DNA of 48,137 nt from Pseudomonadota bacterium (GTDB taxonomy: Bacteria > Pseudomonadota > Alphaproteobacteria > Rhodobacterales > Rhodobacteraceae), in contig JAKQLM010000471.1 of NCBI GenBank assembly GCA_029567145.1, positions 1 through 48,137 on the forward strand. Reading direction: 5' to 3'. This document shows, one piece after another, positions 8,390-16,700 of the stretch (position 1 is the first letter of the stretch; the number at the start of each line of letters is the position of its first letter). Under the pieces are notes generated by a model. It saw only the letters and a program-made list of their open reading frames with translations, made no database searches and was not told the origin of the DNA. A program made the translations under genes and the position numbers.

Positions 8390-9157
8390 ATGACAGATTT
8401 TGGTGCACTTCGGCTGGTGAATGTTCCGACAAGAGCGGCGCTCTTGGCGCAGATCGCTGATCACCTTGATGCGGGCAAAGGATTTGCGATTGCGACGTTG
8501 AACCTTGATCACATCGTCAAGCTGCGCAATCACGCCGAATTCAGGCAGGCTTACCGCGCGCACACGCATGTTGTCGCCGACGGCAATCCCATTGTCTGGC
8601 TCTCGCGACTAGCCGGGTACAGCGACGTGCGCCTGGTTCCAGGGTCCGAGTTGATCGAACCACTCGCCAGCCTTGCCGTCAGCAAGAAGGCGTCAGTCGC
8701 CTTTCTGGGATCGACCGAGCAGGTGCTTCTGCGTGCAGCTGTGCGTCTGGCAACCCATCATTCCGGACTGCAGGTGACAGCTTGCCTTTCTCCGGAGTTT
8801 GGTTTTGACCCGCATTCCGCAGCTGCGGACGCCATGCTCGATAGTCTTGCAGCTTCGGGTGCACGAATCTGTTTCCTGGCGCTTGGTGCGCCGAAGCAGG
8901 AAATTCTGGCTGCCCGCGGCTTGCTCCGCCATCCGCATCTTGGCTTTGTCTCCATCGGTGCCGGTCTTGACTTTATTGCCGGACACCAGACACGTGCCCC
9001 GGTCTGGGTTCGCAAGATCGCGATGGAATGGCTGTGGCGACTGCTGACAAACCCCCGCCGTCTGGCGCGCCGATATCTTGACTGCCTCGTGATCCTGCCG
9101 GGGCTGACGTATTCCGCCCTGGTTGCGAGGTTGCGGAACGGAGTGACCAGATCATGA
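8390..9157 (+). CDS. WecG/TagA/CpsF-family glycosyltransferase (GT26)
   Basis: A 255-residue member of the WecG/TagA/CpsF family, which adds the second sugar to an undecaprenyl- or lipid-linked first sugar. Family motifs are clear: ATLNLDHIVK (T-x-N-x-(D/H)), VADGNPIVWLSR, RLVPGSELI, CFLALGAPKQE and the long C-terminal GAGLDFIAGHQTRAPVWVRK and GLEWxxRL-like WLWRLLTNPRRLARRYL segment. The basic, amphipathic C-terminus is known to mediate membrane attachment in this family. It overlaps the next GT2 gene by 4 bp (ATGA), indicating coupled translation. The initiating phosphoglycosyltransferase it would follow is not in the window. Confidence 0.93.
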   Translation: MTDFGALRLVNVPTRAALLAQIADHLDAGKGFAIATLNLDHIVKLRNHAEFRQAYRAHTHVVADGNPIVWLSRLAGYSDVRLVPGSELIEPLASLAVSKKASVAFLGSTEQVLLRAAVRLATHHSGLQVTACLSPEFGFDPHSAAADAMLDSLAASGARICFLALGAPKQEILAARGLLRHPHLGFVSIGAGLDFIAGHQTRAPVWVRKIAMEWLWRLLTNPRRLARRYLDCLVILPGLTYSALVARLRNGVTRS

Positions 9158-10113
9158 CGGAAGCCTTGACGTCCCCGACCGTCCTGACTGTCATCCTGAA
9201 CTGGCGGACCGCCGAAATGACCCTGCGCGCTGTCGCTGCCGCCGAACTGGCGATGTCCGGCATCGCGGGGGAGATCACCGTGGTCGATAACGACTCTGGC
9301 GACGGGTCGTTCGAGACTTTGACGGCCGCGCTGGCAGGACATCCGCGTATCCGGGTCGTTCAGTCTGGCCACAACGGCGGGTTCGGCGCGGGAAACAACG
9401 TCGGCGTCCGTCTGGGCCTGCGCGACGGGTCGCGGCCCGACTTTGTCTATTTCCTGAACTCGGATGCCTTCCCCGCAGGGGACGCGATCCTGAAGCTGCT
9501 GGAGTATCTTGGGACGCATCCGACCGTCGGTTTTGCTGGCAGCTTCATTCACGGGCCGGACGGGGAGCCACACATCACCTGCTTTAGGTTCCCGTCCGCC
9601 GCATCCGAGTTCGAAGGTGCGGCGCGCAGCGGTCCCATTTCGCGGCTGCTGTCACACCGAACGGTTCCGCTGGGTGTACCGACCGAAAGTGGCCCGGTGG
9701 ATTGGCTTGCGGGCGCTAGCCTGATGGTGCGCGACCCTGTTCTGCAGAGGGTCGGACTGTTCGACGAGAATTTCTTTCTGTATTTCGAGGAAACCGATCT
9801 GTGCCGCCGGGCTGCCGAGGCCGGGTGGTCGACCCATTTCGTCCGTGACAGCCGGATCGAGCACATCGGATCGGTTTCAACCGGAATGAAGGAGTGGCGG
9901 CGTGTGCCGGGCTACTGGTTCGACAGCCGCTGGTTATATTTCAGCAAGGTCGGAGGCACGGGGTACGCGGTTCTTGCCACGATTGCGCATGTCGCTGGCG
10001 GGCTGATCCTGCGCGCCCGGCGCGTCGTCCAGCCGCAGGTCAGGCCAGACCCGCCGCATTTCCTGCGCGACCTTGTCGCCCATGCGATCCGCACATTGGG
10101 ACGCCGCCACTGA
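9154..10113 (+). CDS. GT2 glycosyltransferase, rhamnosyltransferase-like
   Basis: A 319-residue GT2 enzyme in the rhamnosyltransferase-like (WbbL/RfbF) subgroup. It starts with TVILNWRTAEMTLRAV, then EITVVDNDSGDGSFE, FVYFLNSDAF (the DxD-type NSD motif) and the strongly diagnostic DWLAGASLMVRDPVLQRVG followed by FDENFFLYFEETDLC. A hydrophobic stretch near the C-terminus (YAVLATIAHVAGGLILRARR) suggests membrane association. It is coupled to the WecG-like gene by the ATGA overlap and ends 4 bp before the convergent beta-barrel gene. Donor specificity is unknown; rhamnose is only suggested by the subgroup. Confidence 0.88.
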   Translation: MTEALTSPTVLTVILNWRTAEMTLRAVAAAELAMSGIAGEITVVDNDSGDGSFETLTAALAGHPRIRVVQSGHNGGFGAGNNVGVRLGLRDGSRPDFVYFLNSDAFPAGDAILKLLEYLGTHPTVGFAGSFIHGPDGEPHITCFRFPSAASEFEGAARSGPISRLLSHRTVPLGVPTESGPVDWLAGASLMVRDPVLQRVGLFDENFFLYFEETDLCRRAAEAGWSTHFVRDSRIEHIGSVSTGMKEWRRVPGYWFDSRWLYFSKVGGTGYAVLATIAHVAGGLILRARRVVQPQVRPDPPHFLRDLVAHAIRTLGRRH

Positions 10114-10117
10114 CGGC

Positions 10118-11329
10118 TCAGGGGCGAAATTCAAAGCTGCGCGACAGCGCGATAAAGACGTCCGGAGACTCTGACCGCCCCTCGGCGTCTTGACGGACCC
10201 GGTAGCGGACACCACTGTCCAGCCCCCAATCCTCGGTCAAGGCATAGCGGTATGTGGCCGCAAACTGGGACAGGGTAGAGCGTTCCGAAGGGGCATCGGC
10301 AATCTCATGCGACAGGGAGAGGCCGAGCGACGACAGGGCGTTGATATCATGCCCCCACGCGATCGACGCGCGCGTTTCGGTGACGGATTCTATCGCGTCT
10401 TCGTCAAAGGACACGCTGCGCTCGACCAACAGGTCGAGCGAGCCGCTTGGCAAGGCCTGTGCCCAGGCCAGACTGCCAATGACGTCGGTCCCGCCGATCT
10501 CGCCATCGGTCGCTCCGATCTGAACCGTGACCGTTGCCGCAGGCAGGACAAAGGTTCGGCCAAGGACAAGGGACGTCCGGTCGCCCTCCTCGTCGTCGGA
10601 ACTGCGGCTGAGGTCCGCATTCGCGCTGCCGTTGGCCAGAAGATAGGTCAGGCCGACCGATGCGACCCCGGTCTCGACCGGGACGCCGGGTGTGTCGGCC
10701 CGCGTTTCGCGCTGGAAGGCAAGACCAACCCGTCCTTCAAGCACTTCCGTAAACCGCAGGGTCGCTTCGGCGCCGATCCTGGCGGATTCGGTGTCGACAA
10801 GCTCTGGGTCGGTGGTGTCTTCATACTCGGTCTTCAGATACTCCGCGTTGAAGGCAAGGCCCAGCGGAGCGGTTCGCCCGGTTTCCAGACGCACGTCGGC
10901 GCTGGTGTCGGAACGGGTGACGCCAAAATCCGTTTCGGCAAGACCTTCGTCGAACGCGTCGATATCGTCACGCCGATACTGGGCACCGATGGAGAAAAGT
11001 GCGTTCGGCACTTCCCGGGTGTAGCGAAGTCCCATCTCTGGTCGATCAAATCCGACTTCGGTGCCGTCCGCAGCATGTTCGACCAGCAATGCGCCTGCTG
11101 CGCTGAACTCTAGCACGTCAAGCGGAGTGCGTGACACCGCCCCGAACGCCAGTCGGGTCACGCTTGCAACGCTGCGCCCTTCTTCCGGCACGGATAGATC
11201 AATGTTCCGCCCCGCCTCAAGACGCTGCTCGATCCCGAAGGTCAGCACGACTTCGGCGGCAGCGGGGCTGACGCCGATTACGGCGACTGAAACCAGCACA
11301 CCGGCGCGCGATGATCCAAGCGACAGCAT
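10118..11329 (-). CDS. Outer-membrane beta-barrel protein of the EPS locus
   Basis: 403 residues with a signal peptide whose likely cleavage follows SPAAA (about residue 25). The remainder alternates short amphipathic strands with Asp/Glu-rich turns and ends in SFEFRP. An aromatic, strand-like C-terminus of this kind is typical of proteins inserted by the BAM complex. The pattern resembles the putative porin-like barrels (VpsM/beta-barrel porin 2 type) encoded next to polysaccharide export proteins. It sits 9 bp downstream of the OPX gene, so the pair are co-transcribed and could form the outer-membrane exit for the polymer. No catalytic motif is seen; the family assignment rests on topology and context. 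Confidence 0.7.
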   Translation of the reverse strand: MLSLGSSRAGVLVSVAVIGVSPAAAEVVLTFGIEQRLEAGRNIDLSVPEEGRSVASVTRLAFGAVSRTPLDVLEFSAAGALLVEHAADGTEVGFDRPEMGLRYTREVPNALFSIGAQYRRDDIDAFDEGLAETDFGVTRSDTSADVRLETGRTAPLGLAFNAEYLKTEYEDTTDPELVDTESARIGAEATLRFTEVLEGRVGLAFQRETRADTPGVPVETGVASVGLTYLLANGSANADLSRSSDDEEGDRTSLVLGRTFVLPAATVTVQIGATDGEIGGTDVIGSLAWAQALPSGSLDLLVERSVSFDEDAIESVTETRASIAWGHDINALSSLGLSLSHEIADAPSERSTLSQFAATYRYALTEDWGLDSGVRYRVRQDAEGRSESPDVFIALSRSFEFRP

Positions 11330-11338
11330 CAGCGACAG

Positions 11339-11941
11339 TTATTCGAAAAGCTTGCGCTGCGGGACGATGATCACATCGCCATCGACCAGTTGCATGGCGC
11401 CCCCGGCCCCCTCGCCCATTTCGATCGCCTCGAAGTTCAGCCGATAGGTCTTTTCATTGCCCTGCTTGTCCGTGCGACGCAGCTGAATGCGTTTCTTCGC
11501 GGCAAACGGTGAAAGCCCCCCGGCCTGGGCAATCGCCTGCAGCAACGTCGATCTTGGCGACATCTCGATACGGCCGGGTGCATTCGCTGCGCCAACAATG
11601 AAAACGTCGATGGTTGGGGGTTCACCTGCCGGCAAGCGTTCTGCCAGTGCGCTGAGCGTCACGTAAACGGTCGGCGCAGCGGCGAAGCTTCCCGACAGTT
11701 GCGTGGCGACGTCCGCCTGCACCTCGGCAAGCGTGCGGCCCCCGGCACGGACGGACCCGATCAACGGCAGCGAGATCTGCCCGCCCGGCAGCACGATGGC
11801 CGTCCGGTTCAGGGTGCTGTCCTCCAGAACCTCGATCTGGAGGACGTCGCCGGTCTTCAACCGATACTCTTGCGCCAAGGCGTGCCCGACGAACCACGGC
11901 AACACGAAAAGCATCGCGACCAAGGAACGGATCAAAACCAT
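11339..11941 (-). CDS. Polysaccharide export protein (OPX/Wza family, short form)
   Basis: A 200-residue periplasmic polysaccharide-export protein. A signal peptide (cleavage after GHALA, about residue 23) is followed by the Poly_export domain (YRLKTGDVLQIEVLEDSTLNR ... GGQISLPLIGSVRAGG) and one SLBB domain (TIDVFIVGAANAPGRIEM ... TLLQAIAQAGGLSPFA). Unlike classical Wza it has no lipobox cysteine and only one SLBB repeat, so it is a short OPX without the outer-membrane helical barrel. The neighbouring beta-barrel protein may supply the pore. An AGGGGAG ribosome-binding site precedes the ATG. It is expected to work with the Wzz/CpsD proteins encoded at 25.9-28.3 kb. Confidence 0.92.
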   Translation of the reverse strand: MVLIRSLVAMLFVLPWFVGHALAQEYRLKTGDVLQIEVLEDSTLNRTAIVLPGGQISLPLIGSVRAGGRTLAEVQADVATQLSGSFAAAPTVYVTLSALAERLPAGEPPTIDVFIVGAANAPGRIEMSPRSTLLQAIAQAGGLSPFAAKKRIQLRRTDKQGNEKTYRLNFEAIEMGEGAGGAMQLVDGDVIIVPQRKLFE

Positions 11942-12079
11942 GGCGTATCTCCCCTTACATGCGCTTATTTGCAGCGGCCGCTTGGAACGAGACTACGGGT
12001 GAAATCGGCGGGGCAAAAGGCGATTCGGACCGAAAGACCACGGATCGTTCCCCAAGAACAGAGTCGGACTCAGGTCGAT
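11942..12079. other. Intergenic spacer upstream of the OPX gene
   Basis: A 138-bp spacer separates the end of the PKS/NRPS operon from the OPX start. It probably contains the promoter of the OPX/barrel pair. No clear hairpin or hexamers were seen. Confidence 0.3.
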
Positions 12080-13057
12080 TCAATCCTGACGCGATTCCGC
12101 TGTGGATAACTGCGACACTCCGGTGATCGGCAGGCTTTGAACGACGGTTAGAACCGTTTGCTGCATCAACAGCGCGGTTTCCGGTGCCGGTGCATCGGCA
12201 AGGCTGCCGTCGGCCCGACGCATTTCATGCGGACGTCCAATCGGGCTCTGATGATACAGGACGGTGAAATGGGTCAATGCGACCAGATAGTTGCCCATAT
12301 CGTTCAAATGGATCTGGTCCAGTTTTCCATCGGCATCCTTGGCAAAGAGATCGGTCCTCGTCGCCACGTTCCCGACACCCCCCTTGGCCTCGACGGCACG
12401 TACAAAGGCTGCAAGCACCTGCCCTGCCGGAATAATGTGCAGGCTGGCATCAGGGTGCAACCTTGCCAGCGCCGGTTTGGCGATCCCGTCCAACCAATAG
12501 CGTTGAAGGTCGGCATCCAGACGGTCAAGCCAGCCCTCGGGGTCATCAAGCGCATGCCAGGTTTCATAGAGGTACAGCCGAGTATCAGGCCGGGCCGTCA
12601 GCGCTTTGTCGGCCCAGCGAAAGAAATACTCCGGGCTGTCAAACCAGCGCAACGCGGCGCGAATCTCGACCATCTCGGTCAGGATGACGGCGTCATAGGA
12701 GCCGCTTGCGATCGCGTCATGCGCCGGGCGAAAGCGGGGATGATCGTTTTCTTCGGCGAATCCGGTGATCGTGTCGTCACCCCAATGCGCTTTCAGCGTG
12801 GTTCCCCAGCCGAGCTGGCTGTCATAGCGGTGGCCATCACCTGCAAGCTGGGCAAGCATCGCGGGCATGTCTCGGTTGACCAGGCTGTGACCCAGATGGA
12901 ACACCGCCATCGGCCCCGGTGGTGCTGGCAGGGGCGTGGCCAGGCGGGCGTCCAACCCAGCGCTGTCGGCCCGGCTGGCACCGCGCCACCATGCGACGCC
13001 AGCAACCAGCCCCGCCAGCGGCGCGACTGCAAGTGCCAGGCGACGCGTCAGCCTCAT
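12080..13057 (-). CDS. SGNH/GDSL-like hydrolase, membrane-anchored or exported
   Basis: A 325-residue protein with an N-terminal basic and hydrophobic segment (LTRRLALAVAPLAGLVAGVAWW) that could be a signal anchor or export signal. The rest resembles an SGNH hydrolase: a block I-like FHLGHSLVNRD with Ser as the candidate nucleophile, and a C-terminal DQIHLNDMGNYL in which Asp and His fit the D-x-x-H dyad. Block I is GHS rather than the usual GDS or GNS. It may be an esterase or acetyl-transfer enzyme acting on the polymer or on the PKS/NRPS product. It overlaps the phosphopantetheinyl transferase gene by 4 bp and so belongs to the PKS/NRPS operon. The function is inferred from motif and context only. 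Confidence 0.65.
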   Translation of the reverse strand: MRLTRRLALAVAPLAGLVAGVAWWRGASRADSAGLDARLATPLPAPPGPMAVFHLGHSLVNRDMPAMLAQLAGDGHRYDSQLGWGTTLKAHWGDDTITGFAEENDHPRFRPAHDAIASGSYDAVILTEMVEIRAALRWFDSPEYFFRWADKALTARPDTRLYLYETWHALDDPEGWLDRLDADLQRYWLDGIAKPALARLHPDASLHIIPAGQVLAAFVRAVEAKGGVGNVATRTDLFAKDADGKLDQIHLNDMGNYLVALTHFTVLYHQSPIGRPHEMRRADGSLADAPAPETALLMQQTVLTVVQSLPITGVSQLSTAESRQD

Positions 13058-13710
13058 AGGGAGACCCCCGCGAGCACCAGACCTTGTGCAAATGCCAACC
13101 GTCCGTCGATCACAGTGCCCGTGGCAAATCGGCCCTGATCCTGAAGGAACCGGGCCACGAACGTCTCATCTGCCAAGGTGATCTGCACCGCGTCAAAGTT
13201 GAACATCACACGCTCTTCCGGTGCTTGCGCCTTGAACACCGCCTCTTTCGCCGCAAAGGCGCGCCGCACCCAACGCCCGGGATCGTCGCGCGGAAGCTTG
13301 GCCAGTTCATCAGCGGTGCAGACCACGGGCCAGAGGTCCGGCTCGATCCCCTCATCAAGTTCAAGGTCAACGCCAAGCGGTGCAGACAGCCCGGCGGCGG
13401 CAACGGCAAGTCCGTGCGCATGGCTGATCGACCCAAAGACGCCATTCGGCCAGACGGCAGCGCGATCCTTGCCGATCGCAAGGCCGGCAGGCACCCGGCC
13501 CAGCGCAGCGAGACAACGCCGCGCTGCCGTTCGTCCGGCAGCAAACTCGGCCCGGCGCGCAGGGACAGCGCCTGCAATGCCGGCAAGCTCTTCCGGCCAG
13601 AGCGGATGGGGCTGCGAAGGCGAAATCCGTTGCAACGCGACGGCGACGTGCCGTGGGAAAAGTGTCCCCAAAGCCGCTTCGATCGCCGCCAGTCGCAAGG
13701 GCAGCGTCAT
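13054..13710 (-). CDS. 4'-phosphopantetheinyl transferase (Sfp/EntD type)
   Basis: 218 residues, normal for the Sfp/EntD group that converts apo carrier proteins to the holo form by transferring phosphopantetheine from CoA to a Ser. Key motifs are present: SISHAHGLAVAAAG, the Mg-binding GVDLELDE and the second acidic motif RRAFAAKEAVFKAQ (W/F-x-x-KEA-x-x-K). It overlaps both the NRPS gene upstream and the SGNH gene downstream by 4 bp. Its targets are evidently the PCP of the NRPS (Ser in GGHSLLA) and the ACP of the PKS (GGHSLIA). Having a dedicated PPTase suggests a self-contained pathway. Confidence 0.92.
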   Translation of the reverse strand: MTLPLRLAAIEAALGTLFPRHVAVALQRISPSQPHPLWPEELAGIAGAVPARRAEFAAGRTAARRCLAALGRVPAGLAIGKDRAAVWPNGVFGSISHAHGLAVAAAGLSAPLGVDLELDEGIEPDLWPVVCTADELAKLPRDDPGRWVRRAFAAKEAVFKAQAPEERVMFNFDAVQITLADETFVARFLQDQGRFATGTVIDGRLAFAQGLVLAGVSL

Positions 13711-16700
13711 CCCATGGCCCTTTCGCGCGCCTCGCGCATTGCCCGCCTGCGGGCCATCGCATCCAGTCTGGCGTCGGGCGCAGAGTCAGGAACGGCGGAC
13801 ACGGGCGGCTGGGCTACTTTCGCCCCAAGATGCGCCGCAAGGGCGGAGAGGACGGGAAACCGAAAGATGTCGGTGATCGTCAGGCGGTCGGATTTCAGCG
13901 CAACCTTCAGGTCCCGATGCGCCTGAACCGCCAGAAGCGAATGCCCCCCCAGCGCAAAGAAGTTGTCCGACCGGCCAATGTTGGTCACGCCAAGCACCCT
14001 TGCCCAAACCGCCGCGATAGCCTGCTCCACGTCGTCCTCGACCGGCAGCGCGACGCCCCCCGCTGCGGTGGACCGCGCAGCCGGCGACGGCAAGGCGTTG
14101 CGGTCGACCTTGCGGTTGGGGGTAAGCGGGAAGGCTTGCAGAATGACGACATGGGCCGGGACCATCACATCGGGCAGACTTGCCGACAGGCCTTGACGCA
14201 AGCCATCTTCGGTCACCAAGCCATTTGCCGTGACATAGGCGACCAGGCGCACGTCGCCCGGCGTGTCTTCCCGCGCCAGGACCACGCCCTGCCGAACCAC
14301 GGGGATCGCCTCAAGCGCGGCTTCAATCTCTCCCAGTTCGATGCGGTGCCCGCGTATCTTGACCTGAAAATCCGCGCGACCCAGGAAATCGAGACGGCCA
14401 TCGGGACGGCGCCGCACCAGATCGCCGGTGCGGTACATCCGTCCCGTGGCGGCAAACGGGTCCGGGCGGAACCGCTCTGCGGTCAGGTCGGGCCGCTGGA
14501 AATAGCCCTGCGCGACTCCGTCGCCACCAATCCAAAGCTCGCCTTCGGTCCCGTCCGGCAGCGGATTGCCAGCGTCGTCCAGCACGTAAAGCGCCGTATT
14601 CGCGATGGGGGTGCCAATATTCACCACCCCCTCTTGCCCAGTCGTCGCCTCGACCGAGGACCAGATCGTCGTTTCGGTCGGCCCGTACATGTTCAGCACA
14701 GGCCGGGCGATCAATCCCGAAAGATCGGCGGCCAGGCGTCCGGGCAATGCTTCGCCACCGACAAGGATCTGCTTCAGCCGGGCGAGTGCGGTCCGCGCGC
14801 CAGCGTCTTCGATCAGCATCCGCGCCATCGACGGTGTGCACTGAAGATGGGTGACGCCGTGCGTGACGATCAGTCCGGCCAGCGACTCGTCCTTGGCAGT
14901 CCCGCTGTTCGTACGCCGCAGCACCTCGGCCAAGGGCGTCAGGGCCGCCAGAACCTGCGCCGAGGGGATACCATAGTCGATCAGGCAGGCCACTTCATCC
15001 ACGTCGATCATCTTCAGCTCTTCGACGCGGGCAACGCAGTCCTCGACCGTCCCGAACAGGCCGGAGTCTTCGAAATACCGCTGGAACGCGAAGTCGAGAA
15101 TTGCCTCCATCTCTTCGGCCGCCAGTCCGGCAAGGTCGATCTGCATCGGGTTCGAGACACCCTGAGGTTTCTTGAAAGCAGGAAAGGCCCAAGCGTACTG
15201 CTTGATCAGGGCAGCGGCGCTGCGAAGGTAGTCTTTCATCGGCTCGCGGGCAATTTCGCGGGCGACGTCCCGATCTTCGGCGATGAAGGTGTGCAGCATC
15301 AGCGTCACTTTGAACGCAGCCGGGTCGTGCCCGGCCTCCGCCAGCGCCGCGCGGTAGATCTTCACCTTCTCACCAACCTCAGCGACCGATTGGCCCAAAA
15401 GGTGGGTCAGCACGTTCGCACCAAGCCGCCCGGCATCGCGCCACGTCTCTGGGTTGCCAGCCGTCGTAACCCAGACCGACAGATCTTTCGACACCGGGCG
15501 AGGTTGGGTCACCACCGGATGCATCGTTCCGTCCAGACGCGGAAATTCCACCGGTTCGCCGCGCCACAGACGACGAAGCAGGCCAATCGCATCCAGCATC
15601 GCCTGTCTGTTTGCGGGGGGGGTGTTTTCTGGCCGAAGCACAAAGTCGTCCGGCTGCCAGCCCGAGGCGATGGCCAGCGCCGCCCTGCCGTTGGTCAGGT
15701 TGTCGATGACCGCCCATTCCTCGGCGATCCTAGCTGGGTGGTGCAGGGGGGCGACGCAGCTGCCCGCCCGAACCCCGATATTCTTCGTCACGGCGGCCAC
15801 CGCCGCCCCCGTAACCGAGGGGTTGGGGTATGGTCCGCCAAAGGCGTGGAAATGCCGCTCTGGTGTCCAGACCGCGCAAAACCCGTTTGCATCGGCGAAC
15901 TTGGCCCCTTCCAGCAGCAACTCGTACTTGGCGGGTCCGGCCCCGTCGTCATTGCCCCAGTAAAACAGGCTGAACTCCATCTTCCGCGCGCTGAGCGGCT
16001 CGCCACCCGACGGTTGCAGCCGCGCAGCATCGCCTGCCACGACCACAGAAAACCCACGCGACAAGGTCCAGAACAGCTCCAGCACCGAAATGTCGAAAGA
16101 GATCGAGGTGACTGCCAGCCAGACGCCGGGATCGGTGCCGATGACATCGTCCATTCCGGCAAAGAAGTTGATCACGTTGCGGTGGCTGACAACGACGCCT
16201 TTCGGCCTTCCGGTCGAGCCGGAGGTGTAGATCACATAGGCCGCATCGTTCGCGTCAGGTCCCGCGTCAGGCGCAGTCGCGCTGGCCGACTGCACCCGCG
16301 CGTCGGTGTCCACCGCCAGCAGTATCGGCCCCTTGGGCAAATCCGGCATGACGCCGGCCTGCGTGACGATGACGGTGCAACCCGAATCCTCGGCATAGAG
16401 GGACAGACGATCTGCCGGATAGCTTGGGTCCATCGGCACATAGGCGGCTCCGGCAAGCTGGACGCCAAGCGCGCCTGCAATCATGTCGATGCCCCGGTGG
16501 CAGGCCAACCCGACCAACGCACCCCGGTTGATTCCCATTGACCGTAGGGAATTGGCGATCCGGGCTGCCCTTTCCACCAGCCCAGCATAGGTGACTCTGC
16601 TTTCACCTGACACCACCGCAATTGCATCGGGCGTCCTGGCGGCTTGGGCCAGAATTGCTGCGGGCACGGTCAAGGTGTGGTCATAGGCCCGGCTGGTTGT

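Noticed and set aside
15615-15622. 8-bp poly-G tract in the NRPS monooxygenase insert as a phase-variable site
   Set aside because: The frame is intact across it, and tracts of 8 occur by chance in DNA this GC-rich; not strong enough alone.
13653-16541. 962-residue plus-strand ORF opposite the NRPS gene
   Set aside because: Antisense shadow: long open frames arise opposite high-GC coding DNA, the translation is Arg/Gly/His-rich with no known motifs, and the NRPS motifs on the minus strand are unambiguous.
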